Assembly: GCF_965208555.1 (NCBI RefSeq)
Contig: NZ_OZ242342.1
Coordinates: 2,542,001-2,606,000, forward strand
Origin: Poriferisodalis sp965208555
GTDB taxonomy: Bacteria > Actinomycetota > Acidimicrobiia > Acidimicrobiales > Poriferisodalaceae
Length of the DNA: 64,000 nucleotides
Direction: 5' to 3'
A program made the position numbers and the translations under genes. The first letter of the stretch is position 1. Every line of letters starts with the position of its first letter. Under the pieces are notes generated by a model. It was not told the origin of the DNA and made no database searches. It saw only the letters and a program-made list of their open reading frames with translations. Shown piece by piece: positions 42,767 to 52,325 of this stretch.

Positions 42767-44155
42767 ATGAACGCTGAAGCGCCCGAGGCGGCACCCTCCG
42801 GCACCGGGGCGAACGCCGATGACCCAAGCGGACCGATTCCTTCGCGCTTGCTGCCCGACACCTCCGAGGTCTCCGATCAGGGGCACCTTCGCATCGGCGG
42901 CTGCGACCTCGTCGACTTGGCGTCCGAGTTCGGCACGCCGCTGTTCGTCTATGACGAGGCGCATCTGCGCGCACGCTGCCGGGAGGCAGTAGCGGCGTTC
43001 GAGGGCGGAGCGGCCTACGCCGCCAAGGCGTTCCTGTGTGCGGCGATGGCGCGCTTGGCGATCTCCGAAGGCATGGACATCGACGTGTCCAGCGGCGGCG
43101 AACTGGAGACGGTGCTGCGAGCTTTCAACAGCGACCGTGTTCACGAGATCGCCGAGCGCGTTGTCCTGCACGGCAACAACAAATCGGCGGACGAGCTGGC
43201 GATGGCCCGGGATGCAGGCGTGGGCCGCATGGTCGTCGATTCGTTCGAAGAACTGGATCGCCTCGACGACCTGCACCGCGTCGACGGCAAGGTGCCGCGA
43301 GTTCTGTTGCGCGTGACGCCTGGCGTGCGGGCGGAGACGCACGAGTACATCTCCACCGGGCAGGCCGACTCCAAGTTCGGCTTCGGCATCGGGCAGGGCG
43401 TGGCGGTCGCCGCAGTCGAGCGCGCAGCAGCGATGTCGTCTGTGGAGCTGGTCGGCATCCACTGTCATATCGGCAGCCAGGTGTTCCGCACCGAAAGCTT
43501 GGCCAGGGCGCTGGACATCGTGGCCGAGTTCGCGGCGCCGCTGTTCGGCGACTCGGGGCCGGCGGCTGGCCGTCTCGAAGAATTGTCGATGGGCGGCGGG
43601 CTCGGCGTGGCGTATGTCGAATCGGAGCGGGCGCCCACGATCGCCGAGTGGGGAGACGCCTTGTCGACCAGCTGGGCCGCTTTCGCGCGGCGGCACGGCC
43701 TCGAGGCACGGCTCGTCGCGGAACCGGGGAGGGCCATCGCCGCCGCTGCCGCAGTGACGCTCTACACCGTGGGAGCCCTCAAGGAGGTATCGGGCGTCCG
43801 GACCTACGCGGCCGTCGACGGCGGCTACGGCGACAACCCGCGCCCGATGCTCTACGGCAGCGATTACACGGCGTTCATGCCCGCCCGTGCCGGCGAGCCC
43901 CGTCCCGATCGGGTGCGTCTGGTGGGCAAGCACTGCGAATCGGGTGACGTGATCGTTCGGTCTGCCCCGGTGCCTGCAGGACTCGCGGTCGGCGACCTCG
44001 TCGCCACGCCGGTGACCGGGGCCTACGGCTATTCGATGGGCGCGCCCTACAACCGCATCGGCCGTCCGGCTGTCGTGTTCGTGGCCGATGGCGAAGCCCG
44101 GCTCGTCGTCCGGCGCGAGACCGTCGACGACATGCTTGCCCTCGACATCGACTGA
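42767..44155 (+). CDS. lysA: Diaminopimelate decarboxylase
   Basis: Last step of lysine synthesis: meso-diaminopimelate to lysine and CO2, PLP-dependent. In the 462-residue protein the PLP lysine is in YAAKAF (Lys87), the glycine-rich phosphate loop appears as MGGGLGVAY, HCHIGSQ is conserved, and the substrate Cys lies in KHCESGDVI, with YGYSMGAPYN near the end. A disordered N-terminal extension of about 45 residues precedes the fold. It lies 35 bases after argS; downstream is a short gap with a palindrome before the DUF2339 gene. Confidence 0.95.
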   Translation: MNAEAPEAAPSGTGANADDPSGPIPSRLLPDTSEVSDQGHLRIGGCDLVDLASEFGTPLFVYDEAHLRARCREAVAAFEGGAAYAAKAFLCAAMARLAISEGMDIDVSSGGELETVLRAFNSDRVHEIAERVVLHGNNKSADELAMARDAGVGRMVVDSFEELDRLDDLHRVDGKVPRVLLRVTPGVRAETHEYISTGQADSKFGFGIGQGVAVAAVERAAAMSSVELVGIHCHIGSQVFRTESLARALDIVAEFAAPLFGDSGPAAGRLEELSMGGGLGVAYVESERAPTIAEWGDALSTSWAAFARRHGLEARLVAEPGRAIAAAAAVTLYTVGALKEVSGVRTYAAVDGGYGDNPRPMLYGSDYTAFMPARAGEPRPDRVRLVGKHCESGDVIVRSAPVPAGLAVGDLVATPVTGAYGYSMGAPYNRIGRPAVVFVADGEARLVVRRETVDDMLALDID

Positions 44156-44200
44156 CCTCGGCTGCCGGGGTGCCGTATGGTGCTGCTTGAACGCTCATAG

Positions 44201-44212
44201 TGAACTTGTTCA
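44201..44212. promoter_or_regulatory. Palindrome upstream of the DUF2339 gene
   Basis: TGAAC-TT-GTTCA is a perfect 5-bp inverted repeat 27 bases before the start codon, and a further TGAAC lies at 44188-44192. It could be an operator; nothing else supports this. Confidence 0.25.
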
Positions 44213-44239
44213 TGTCTTGAGTTGGCGAGGGCCTGCCAC

Positions 44240-47200
44240 ATGCTCCCTGCGGTATTCGCCGTCTTCGGTGCCCTGATCGGCTTGGCCGCTGGACCGGCGG
44301 GCCTCCCCGTCGGTGCCGCCCTCGGCTATCTCGTCGGACGAGACATCCGGTCTCGCGAGATGCGCTCACGCCTGGACTCGCTCGAGCGGGCCGTCGATGC
44401 CCTTCGCCAACGTGACCCTGCATCCGCGGAATCAGAGACGATGCAAGAAGCTCTTGGGACGACTCGGCCTGGGTCCGCGACCGAGCGAGAACCGGGACCC
44501 GAATCCGACCCGAACCGTTCGCCGATACTCGACCGTGAGCCCAAGCCGGAGTCCGCGCCCGATCCCGAACTGCCGTCCGACTCGTCCGAGGCTGAGTCCG
44601 CACCGTCGCCCGAACCACCCGAATCCGATCCAACACCGGCGAGACCACCGAGCGCCCCCGGCCGGAGGCCGCGCCCTGCACCTGCACCCGGTCCAGCGCC
44701 GGCACACCACCCCACCTCGGCGTCGCGCCCGGTACCAGCCCAGTCTCCGACCCTGCCGACGCGGCGCGTACAGCGCCCGGCTCCTGCACCGGGTCCGACG
44801 TCAGCGCCCCGGCCGTCGGTGCCCGCTACACGAACGCAGCGGGCGCCTCGGCCAGCAACGAGTTCTGGGCCGCCCGACTGGGTATCTGTCGGGATCGGCC
44901 GAGTGCGCACGTGGCTGCTGACCGGCAACTCGCCCGTAAAGATCGGGATCATCGTCTCGCTGATCGGGCTGGGATTCCTCGTGCGGGAAGCAGCGGTCCG
45001 GGGTTGGGTGGACTTCACGATCGAAATGCGCCTCGCAGCGGCGACCGTGTTCGGCCTCGCCATGCTGGGATTCGGCTGGCATCAGCGAGCGCGACGGCCG
45101 ATCTACGGCCTCAGCCTGCAAGGCGGCGGCATCGCCGTGCTGTACCTGGTGACGCTCGCCTCATACGCGCTGTACGACCTGTTGCCCCCGCTGCTGGCAC
45201 TCGTCGCGGTGGTGCTGATCACCGCGTCAGCCGGCACGCTCGCCATGATCCAGAACTCGCTGACGCTGGCGATGCTGGGGCTCATCGGCGGCTACTCCGC
45301 GCCCCTGCTGGCGTTCGAGTGGCCCCGGGATCATCTGGCTGTCTTCAGTGCCTACGCCGTGCTGGGCGTCGCGGTGGTGACCGTCGGCCGGCTCAAGGCA
45401 TGGCCGCTGCTGATGGTGTCGGGCTATCTCTCCACGTTCGTCGTGGCTGGGCTCTGGCTGTTCGCCCGGCAGGACCACGGCGACTGGCTGCAGCTGCAGC
45501 CCTTCGTCGCCTACTTCGTCCTGCTCTACGCACTCGTGCCGCTGGCATGGCCGCCTGTGCCATCGGGGCGCGCTGAGCCCATCGGGTTCGAGAACATGTG
45601 GATCACGCCCCTGGTGTTCTGCACCCCGTTCGCAGGGCTGGCGATGCAGGCGGCGCTGGTCGGCCACCTGCGATACGGCGTGGCGATCAGCTGCGCAGTG
45701 CTGGCCGTGGCATATGCGGCGCTGCATCAGCTCTCTCGCCGCCTGCGATCCACCGGCACGCAGTTCGAACTCGCCTATGCCGCACTCGCCGTGGTGTTCT
45801 GCGCGACCGCTGTCCCGCTGTTCCTCGGCGCATCGGCCACCTCGGCGATCTGGGCGGTACAGGGAGCGGTGCTGGTGTGGGCCAGTTCGCGATGGGGCTC
45901 ACGGCTGGCATTGCTGGGCGGAGCGGTGCTGCAGATCGCAGCTGCCATCGCCTACGCGGTGCGGATCTCCCTCGACTCCATGGACTGGGCCACCGGGGCG
46001 GTGTTCGGGTTCTGGGCCGAGGCCACGCCCGTGCTCAATGCGTATGCACTCGGTGCGATTGTGATGGCGGCCTGCGGGTTGACCAGCTCGGAATCGCTTC
46101 GCCGCTCAGCGCATTTCGAGGCGTGGGGTTCCCGGCTGTGGGTCGCCGCACTGGCCTGGGGCGCCGGCTGGATCCTGTTTGCGGAGACCGCTGCGGTCTG
46201 GCTGAGACTCGGGCTGTTGGCCGCTGCCGGGCTGTGGGCAGTGCAGGGGACGGTGCTGGTGTGGGTGGCGTCACGGCGCCGCTTGATGCCGGTAGCGGTT
46301 GTCGGCATCACCATGCAGGCGGCAGCGGGCACCGCAGCACTCCTCGAGTTGGCACAGGACGCTGCGGAGCTGTCTCCCGACTCGTTCGGGTTCTGGGAGA
46401 ACACGCCGGCTGTGCTCAATCAGTACTTCGCTGTCACCGTCCTATTGGCGGCGTGCGGGTGTTTCAGCGCCGCTGCGATTTCCCGCTTGGTGGCCTCTCG
46501 CGACGATGCCTGGCATGCAGTCATGTACTCGGCGCTGGCCATGGGGGCCGGCTGGTTCCTGTTCGCCGAGTCGGCCGAGATGTGGGTACGGGCTGGTCCG
46601 TTCGCCGTGTCGGCGATGTGGACCGTCGAGGGCGCGGTGCTGGTGTGGCTCGCCACGCGGCACCGGTCGACGTTGGGCGTCAGCATCGGCGGGTTGCTGC
46701 AACTGGCCGCTGGTGGGATGTTGGGCTTCGGATTGGCCGAGGACAGCGTGGATCACTCGTCGGTGCCGGGCATGTGGGAAGAGGCGACCCCGATCCTGAA
46801 TCAGTATTTCGGCGTTGGCGTCCTGCTGGCCGCCGGTGGCATCGCGAGCGCTGTGATGGTCTTCCGGTCCTCATCGGCACTCAGCAATGCGCGAGTACCG
46901 ATGATGTGGCTGTCGCTGCTGTGGGGTGTCGGCTGGTGGCTCTTCGCAGCAGCGACGCAGCTCTGGGTGGTGACCGATGACTATCGGCTGTGGGCGCTGT
47001 CTCTGCTCGTGGTCGGCACGCTGTCGGCGATCGTGGTTGCCGGCCGGAAGTTGAGGTGGGCGGCGCTCGAGTGGGCTCGCGTGCTGATTCTGCCGACGCT
47101 CGGCGTGGCACTGGTCATCGCCATAGCCAGCAAGGACTACCCGTCAGCCGACTGGGGCTGGACAGCATGGCCCCTCATGATCGGTGCGTTCGTGGTGTTC

Positions 47201-48097
47201 CTGCGAACCGGCGGCGACAAGCTCGAGGCGATTGGTCTCTACGGCGGCCTATATGGCGTTCTGAGCGTGTTCCTGGCCGCCGAGGTCTACGGCCAGCTGG
47301 CCCGGACTGCCGCAGGGGAGTGGCCGCTCTACGGGTCCGCGGCCGCGCTGCTGCTGTGGCTGTGGGTGTCGTTGCGTGCCCGCCCGGTCGCGTCATGGAT
47401 TGTGGGCGATGGTTGGCGTGACTGCCTGCTGTATGGCATCACACCGGTTGTTTGGGCCGCCGCTGCGGGTGCGGGTATTGCTGTGGTCAACCACCCCGGC
47501 AACGTCGATCCGCTGCAGTTCCTGCCGATACTCAACCCCGTCGACATCTTCGCCGCAGCCTCGGTCATCTTGCTGTTGAGGTGGAAGCGCGAGATGGTCG
47601 CGGAGCTGTCTGCTGATTCGGACAGCTTGACCCCTGCCATCGGAAGCCTGCTTCGCCTGGCAGCGACGCCGTGGCTTGCTGTGCTCAGCGCGGCGGGTGT
47701 GGCAGCGCTCACGATGAGCGCCGCCCGGACGGTCCACCATTGGGCAGACGTGCCGTTCGACCTGAGATCGCTCGTGTACTCCACGGAGCTGCAGGTAGCG
47801 CTGTCGATCCTGTGGGCTGCGACGGCATTGGCCGCGATGGTCGTCGGCGTGAGAGCGGCCGACCGGCGCATCTGGATCGTCGGCGCGTCGTGGATGGGGG
47901 TCGTGGTGATCAAGCTCTTCTTGGTCGACCTCGCAAGCCTGGCTGCGCTGCCGAAAGCCGGGTCGTTCATCGGCGTCGGAATCGTGCTGCTGATCGTCGG
48001 CTATCTGGCTCCGGTTCCGCCATCGCAGGCCAAGGCTGTGAGATCAGACGACGATCCGGGAACGCGCGGCCGATCCTCGAGTGGGACGGCTGTGTGA
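44240..48097 (+). CDS. Giant DUF2339 multi-spanning membrane protein with internal triplication
   Basis: A 1285-residue protein. The N-terminus has a glycine-rich hydrophobic segment (about 1-35) and a short coiled coil (DSLERAVDALRQ). A Pro/Ser/Glu-rich disordered stretch (about 60-215) follows, then roughly 30 hydrophobic helices in the DUF2339 arrangement, with WQH- and GGGIAVLYLV-type segments near the start. Three copies of a 128-residue block start at residues 537, 665 and 793. Each opens with (I/L/M)W-x-V-x-G-x-VLVW and contains FW-x5-P-x-LN-x-Y and a GAGW-(I/F)-LFAE-like helix. Function of DUF2339 is unknown. The ATG at 44240 has GAGGG upstream; GTGA overlap with the next gene. Confidence 0.85.
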   Translation: MLPAVFAVFGALIGLAAGPAGLPVGAALGYLVGRDIRSREMRSRLDSLERAVDALRQRDPASAESETMQEALGTTRPGSATEREPGPESDPNRSPILDREPKPESAPDPELPSDSSEAESAPSPEPPESDPTPARPPSAPGRRPRPAPAPGPAPAHHPTSASRPVPAQSPTLPTRRVQRPAPAPGPTSAPRPSVPATRTQRAPRPATSSGPPDWVSVGIGRVRTWLLTGNSPVKIGIIVSLIGLGFLVREAAVRGWVDFTIEMRLAAATVFGLAMLGFGWHQRARRPIYGLSLQGGGIAVLYLVTLASYALYDLLPPLLALVAVVLITASAGTLAMIQNSLTLAMLGLIGGYSAPLLAFEWPRDHLAVFSAYAVLGVAVVTVGRLKAWPLLMVSGYLSTFVVAGLWLFARQDHGDWLQLQPFVAYFVLLYALVPLAWPPVPSGRAEPIGFENMWITPLVFCTPFAGLAMQAALVGHLRYGVAISCAVLAVAYAALHQLSRRLRSTGTQFELAYAALAVVFCATAVPLFLGASATSAIWAVQGAVLVWASSRWGSRLALLGGAVLQIAAAIAYAVRISLDSMDWATGAVFGFWAEATPVLNAYALGAIVMAACGLTSSESLRRSAHFEAWGSRLWVAALAWGAGWILFAETAAVWLRLGLLAAAGLWAVQGTVLVWVASRRRLMPVAVVGITMQAAAGTAALLELAQDAAELSPDSFGFWENTPAVLNQYFAVTVLLAACGCFSAAAISRLVASRDDAWHAVMYSALAMGAGWFLFAESAEMWVRAGPFAVSAMWTVEGAVLVWLATRHRSTLGVSIGGLLQLAAGGMLGFGLAEDSVDHSSVPGMWEEATPILNQYFGVGVLLAAGGIASAVMVFRSSSALSNARVPMMWLSLLWGVGWWLFAAATQLWVVTDDYRLWALSLLVVGTLSAIVVAGRKLRWAALEWARVLILPTLGVALVIAIASKDYPSADWGWTAWPLMIGAFVVFLRTGGDKLEAIGLYGGLYGVLSVFLAAEVYGQLARTAAGEWPLYGSAAALLLWLWVSLRARPVASWIVGDGWRDCLLYGITPVVWAAAAGAGIAVVNHPGNVDPLQFLPILNPVDIFAAASVILLLRWKREMVAELSADSDSLTPAIGSLLRLAATPWLAVLSAAGVAALTMSAARTVHHWADVPFDLRSLVYSTELQVALSILWAATALAAMVVGVRAADRRIWIVGASWMGVVVIKLFLVDLASLAALPKAGSFIGVGIVLLIVGYLAPVPPSQAKAVRSDDDPGTRGRSSSGTAV
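45848..46999 (+). repeat. Three 384-bp in-gene repeats (128 residues each)
   Basis: Copies start at 45848, 46232 and 46616, with an exact 384-base period. All three keep GGTGCTGGTGTGG near their start. Protein identity is moderate, so this is an old duplication. A degenerate fourth copy may begin near 47000. Confidence 0.75.
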
Positions 48098-49359
48098 CCG
48101 TCTGGGCCAACAAGCGACTCGACATGTCGATGTCGGCGTGGCTGCGAGCCGTGCTGGCATGCGGGCGCCCAGCCCTCACTGATGGAGCGGCATCGCTGGA
48201 ACGGGGGTGGGATCCAGATGGAGCCGGTGTCGTCGGGCTTTCCGTGCGCTCGCTCTTCGATCTCTGGATCCGCGCCCAGCGCTGGCGACAGGGTGACCGC
48301 ATCGTCTTCTCTGCCCTCACCGTTGCCGACATGCCCGCAATCGCCCGCGCGAACGGTCTCCACGTCATCTCACTCGACATTGACCCCGTCAGCGGCGAGC
48401 CGAGTGCCGATGCGCTCGAGGACCTGATGGACCAGCGAACCCGCGCCGTGGTGCTGACTCACCTGTTCGGCGCACGCGCCCCAACCGATGCTCTGCGGCG
48501 GGCGGCACATGCAAACGGGTCGCTGTTCGTCGAGGACTGCGCCGAGGCCTACGCAGGGCCCCAGTGGCGGGGCCATCCCGACAGCGACGTCGCGCTGTTC
48601 AGCTTCGGCCCGATCAAGACCGCCACGGCCGCAGCCGGAGGTCTCGCTCGCGTACGTGACCTCGAAGTGCGCGATGAGATGCGACGTCTGGCCGCTGAGA
48701 TGCCAGTGCAGCGCCGGCCGGATCAGCTCCGTCGGCTGTTGAAGTTCGGTCTGCTCAACTCGCTCGCATCACCTCGAGTATTCGGGCTCATCGTTCGGAT
48801 CCTCGACACATTTGGACCTGGCCACGACGAGGTGCTGCAGCGGCTCACACGAGGGTTCGGCGGCTCCGACCTCCTGGACCGGATCCGGCGCCGGCCGTCC
48901 GCACCGCTCGTACGCACGCTCGGCGATCGCCTTGATGAGGGTGATGAGCCTGTCCGCCGCCGTATCGGCCCGGCCAGTCGAGTAGTTCATGGGCTCGGCG
49001 GCGCGCTCGTCCCGACATCCAGCGCTGCTGAGCACGCCTACTGGCTGATCCCGGTGCTTGCTCCCGATCCGCAGGCATTGGTCAACCGCTTGGCTGAAGC
49101 TGGCTTCCATGCCACTCAGGGACGTGCGTTTGCGGTCGTTGAGCACGATGATCCGAGCGACGGGACTCCGCCGCTGGGGGCGCGCCGCCTATTCGAGCAC
49201 GCGGTCTATCTGCCGTTCGACCCGTCCATGCCCGACCCAGTGCTTGACCGTCTGGCAGCGATGGTCTCAGAAGAGGCACGGCTGCAGGGCCACCAAGACG
49301 GCGGCAGCCCGCCCGATGCTCGGCCACCGCCCCCCGGCGTAGACGAACTGTCAGCGTGA
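48094..49359 (+). CDS. DegT/DnrJ/EryC1-like PLP-fold protein
   Basis: A 421-residue protein resembling the sugar aminotransferase (AHBA_syn) family. Visible parts are RIVFSALTVADMPAIARANG, DQRTRAVVLTHLFGARAP, VEDCAEAYAG and SFGPIKTATAAAGG, in which Lys175 would be the PLP lysine. The C-terminal half deviates from normal sugar aminotransferases, with a long Arg-rich middle (about 195-300), so activity is uncertain. It starts at a GTG overlapping the DUF2339 stop, and its stop overlaps the glpD start, so three functionally unrelated-looking genes are translationally coupled. No sugar biosynthesis genes are near. Confidence 0.76.
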   Translation: MTVWANKRLDMSMSAWLRAVLACGRPALTDGAASLERGWDPDGAGVVGLSVRSLFDLWIRAQRWRQGDRIVFSALTVADMPAIARANGLHVISLDIDPVSGEPSADALEDLMDQRTRAVVLTHLFGARAPTDALRRAAHANGSLFVEDCAEAYAGPQWRGHPDSDVALFSFGPIKTATAAAGGLARVRDLEVRDEMRRLAAEMPVQRRPDQLRRLLKFGLLNSLASPRVFGLIVRILDTFGPGHDEVLQRLTRGFGGSDLLDRIRRRPSAPLVRTLGDRLDEGDEPVRRRIGPASRVVHGLGGALVPTSSAAEHAYWLIPVLAPDPQALVNRLAEAGFHATQGRAFAVVEHDDPSDGTPPLGARRLFEHAVYLPFDPSMPDPVLDRLAAMVSEEARLQGHQDGGSPPDARPPPPGVDELSA

Positions 49360-50918
49360 CGCCCAAGCTCACCCCCGCCTCCCGCGCTGAGCTGCTCGAC
49401 GAACTCGAGACCACTCGCTTTGACATAGTCGTGATCGGCGGTGGCATCGCCGGAGCCGGGATTGCCCGGGAGGCTGCTGCGAGAGGCCTGCGGGTGGCGC
49501 TCTGCGAGGCCGACGACTTCGGGATCGGCACGTCGTCGCGATCGTCCAAGTTGATTCACGGCGGTCTCCGGTATCTCGCCCAAGGGCGATTCGACTTCGT
49601 CCGCCGCACTGCCCGAGAGCGGAACGCAGTTCACGCCATGGCGCCCCACCTGGCGCGTCCGTGCTGGATGGTGGCACCGGCTCGCCACTGGCTGCAGGCC
49701 CAAGGATTCCGCTGCGCACTTGCGGTGTACGAGCGCTTGGGCGGCGTCAGCCGCGGTGACGCGCACCTCAGCTGGGACAGGGCTCAGCTGGGACAGCGTG
49801 AACCGTCGATTCGACTTGACGCTTACGGGCGTGCAATTGCCTTCCGTGAGTTCCTCACCGATGACGTGCGGCTCGTCCTCGCGGTGCTGAGAGCGGCAGC
49901 CGCATCAGGTGCCGTGCTGGCGACCAGAACGCCGGTGCGCAATCTCCTGCGTCAGGGGAGTGTCGTGAGCGGAGTCGTGGTGCATTGTCCCCTCACGGGC
50001 CGCGAGGTCGAAGTTCGCGCAAGCACTGTCGTCAACGCCGCCGGACCCTGGGTCGATCGCCTCGCGCTGCTTGAGGCTGAGCCTCCCGCCGCTCAAGTCG
50101 TGGTGTCCAAGGGCGTGCACCTTGTCGTGGACCGCTCCCGTCTCCCGATCGAGCATCCGATCCTGTGCGTGGCACCGGATCGCCGTTGGATCTTTGCCGT
50201 CCCGCGTCGCGATGTCGTGTACATCGGGACGACAGAGACGGATCATGACGGCGATCGCGCCGTCTGGCCCACGGTCGACCGGTCCGACGTGGACTACCTG
50301 CTCACTGCGCTCAATGGGTACTTCACGACGAGCCCACTGAAACCCGATGACGTGCAGGCCGCCTGGGCCGGTCTGCGCACTCTGCCGGTACGCGGCGTCC
50401 GCAAGTCGATCAGGATGTCGCGCGAAGCCGAACTGCGCATAGGTCCCGGGAAGCTGCTGTCGATCTCGGGGGGCAAGCTCACCGGATTCGCGGGGTTGGC
50501 AGCCGACGCTGTGGATCTCGTCGGCAGGCTCGCAGGTCGCGAACTGAGGCCCGGTCCGGGCGTGCGGCCGCTCCCGGGTGCTGCCTCAGAACCTGTCGTC
50601 TCCGATGAGCGACTGCATCAGCTCTACGGCGCTGACGCATCGGACGTCGTGAGCCTGGGTGCGGCGAGATTGGTCGAGGGCGCCCCGGTGCTGACAGGCG
50701 AAGTCGATTGGGCGGTCGACGTCGAGGCCGCCACCACGCTGGAAGACGTGATCTACCGCCGCACGCTGGCCGCTTGGTTCTTGCCCAGACACCGGTCGGA
50801 TCTAGCCGAGGTCATCGCGGACCGGATGGCAGTCCTGCTCGGCTGGAGCCCGCACGCTCGACAAGCCCAGGTCGAAGCGGTGCAACTGCGGTTCGCGGCC
50901 GAAGTGGCGTTCGCGTAA
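49356..50918 (+). CDS. glpD: FAD-dependent glycerol-3-phosphate dehydrogenase
   Basis: Oxidises glycerol-3-phosphate to dihydroxyacetone phosphate at the membrane and passes electrons to quinone. The 520-residue product has the FAD-binding dinucleotide fold IVVIGGGIAGAGIAREAA (about residues 24-41), FGIGTSSRSSKLIHGGLRYL (in part, residues about 55-74), the NAAGPWVD segment and YIGTTETDHDGD. The C-terminal DAO_C domain follows with DVIYRRTLAAWF. Starts at GTG overlapping the DegT-like gene. Glycerol kinase and uptake genes are not in the window. Confidence 0.92.
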   Translation: MTPKLTPASRAELLDELETTRFDIVVIGGGIAGAGIAREAAARGLRVALCEADDFGIGTSSRSSKLIHGGLRYLAQGRFDFVRRTARERNAVHAMAPHLARPCWMVAPARHWLQAQGFRCALAVYERLGGVSRGDAHLSWDRAQLGQREPSIRLDAYGRAIAFREFLTDDVRLVLAVLRAAAASGAVLATRTPVRNLLRQGSVVSGVVVHCPLTGREVEVRASTVVNAAGPWVDRLALLEAEPPAAQVVVSKGVHLVVDRSRLPIEHPILCVAPDRRWIFAVPRRDVVYIGTTETDHDGDRAVWPTVDRSDVDYLLTALNGYFTTSPLKPDDVQAAWAGLRTLPVRGVRKSIRMSREAELRIGPGKLLSISGGKLTGFAGLAADAVDLVGRLAGRELRPGPGVRPLPGAASEPVVSDERLHQLYGADASDVVSLGAARLVEGAPVLTGEVDWAVDVEAATTLEDVIYRRTLAAWFLPRHRSDLAEVIADRMAVLLGWSPHARQAQVEAVQLRFAAEVAFA

Positions 50919-50961
50919 ATCCCTGCGGGGGGACGCGGGCGCTGGCGGTACCGTTTCGGCC

Positions 50962-52302
50962 GTGTCTGAAGCCGAATCCGAGCCCGGACGTCTCGCCGCC
51001 GATGCGCAGGCGCTGCAACCCGTGCGCGTCGGCATCTTGGGCTGCGGCAACGTCGGCGCGGCCCTCGTCTCTCTGCTGCAGCGCGATGCCGCCCACCTCG
51101 CGGAACGCACCTCCCTCGACTTCACAGTCAGCCGTGTCGCCGTCCGCAATCTCAGCGCCGAGCGATCGGTAGCGCTTCCCGATGGTGTCCTGACACGCGA
51201 CAGCGAGTCGCTGGTGATCGCCGACGATGTGGACGTGGTCGTCGAGGCGATGGGCGGCATCGAGCCGGCCCGGCATCTGGTCACCGCCGCCCTCCAGGCC
51301 GGCAAGCCCGTCGTGACCGCCAACAAGGAGCTGATCGCCAACGTCGGCGAGGAGCTCTTTGCATTGGCGGCCGCCAATGGCGTCGACCTGGCCTTCGAAG
51401 CGGCCGTAGCCGGCGGGATCCCGCTCATCGGCGTGCTGCGCAACTCGCTCATCGGCGAGCGCATCACCAGGGTGATGGGCATCGTGAACGGCACCACCAA
51501 TTACATCCTCACCCGCATGACCGAGGACGGCGCCGACTATGCCGATGTGCTGGGCGAGGCGCAGCGGCTGGGCTATGCCGAAGCCGATCCGACCGCCGAC
51601 GTGGAGGGATTCGACGCTGGTGCCAAAGCGGCAATCCTGGCCATGACGGCGTTCGGCGCCAAGGTTGTCGCAGGAGACGTGCATCAAGAGGGCATCAGCG
51701 CGATCGGCAAGGGCGACATCGCAGCCGCCGCCCGGATGGGCCATGTCATCAAGCTGCTCGCGGTGGCCGAGCGGCAGAACGGCGAGATCGCCGTGCGGGT
51801 GCATCCGGCGATGGTCCCGAATGATCACCCGCTGGCATCGGTGCGCGACGCCTTCAACGCCGTGTTCCTCGAGGGCGAAGCCGTCGAAGACCTGATGCTG
51901 TACGGCCGCGGCGCCGGCGGGTTCCCGACGGCCAGCGCCATGCTGGGTGATCTCATCACGGTGTCGCAGAACCTGCGTCGGGGTGTGTGCGACGGGTTCG
52001 GTCCGCTGACCGCGGCGCGCCTGAGGCCCATCGACGAGACCTACACCGCCTACCACCTGCAGTTCGATGTCACCGACAAGCCTGGCGTGCTGGCCGCAGT
52101 GGCCGGGGTGTTCGGCGAGCACGGAGTCTCGATCCGCTCGGTCGAGCAGACCACCCGGGGCGGGACGGCCGACGACATCGCTCATCTGGAGTTCATCACC
52201 CACCGGGCTCGCGAGGCCGACGTGGCGTCCACGCTGCGCGACGTGCGCGAGCTCGACGCCGTGCGTCGCATCGGCAACGCGATCCGTGTGATCGGCGAGT
52301 AG
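50962..52302 (+). CDS. hom: Homoserine dehydrogenase
   Basis: Reduces aspartate semialdehyde to homoserine in threonine and methionine synthesis. The 446-residue monofunctional enzyme has the NAD(P) fold VGILGCGNVGAALV, VVTANKELIA, the catalytic domain signature GIVNGTTNYILTRM and EADPTADVEGFDAGAKAAIL, and a C-terminal ACT domain (about residues 365-440) that likely senses threonine. GTG start at 50962 after a 43-base gap from glpD. thrC follows. Confidence 0.95.
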   Translation: MSEAESEPGRLAADAQALQPVRVGILGCGNVGAALVSLLQRDAAHLAERTSLDFTVSRVAVRNLSAERSVALPDGVLTRDSESLVIADDVDVVVEAMGGIEPARHLVTAALQAGKPVVTANKELIANVGEELFALAAANGVDLAFEAAVAGGIPLIGVLRNSLIGERITRVMGIVNGTTNYILTRMTEDGADYADVLGEAQRLGYAEADPTADVEGFDAGAKAAILAMTAFGAKVVAGDVHQEGISAIGKGDIAAAARMGHVIKLLAVAERQNGEIAVRVHPAMVPNDHPLASVRDAFNAVFLEGEAVEDLMLYGRGAGGFPTASAMLGDLITVSQNLRRGVCDGFGPLTAARLRPIDETYTAYHLQFDVTDKPGVLAAVAGVFGEHGVSIRSVEQTTRGGTADDIAHLEFITHRAREADVASTLRDVRELDAVRRIGNAIRVIGE

Positions 52303-52325
52303 CCGGCGAGATCGACGGCTCGACG

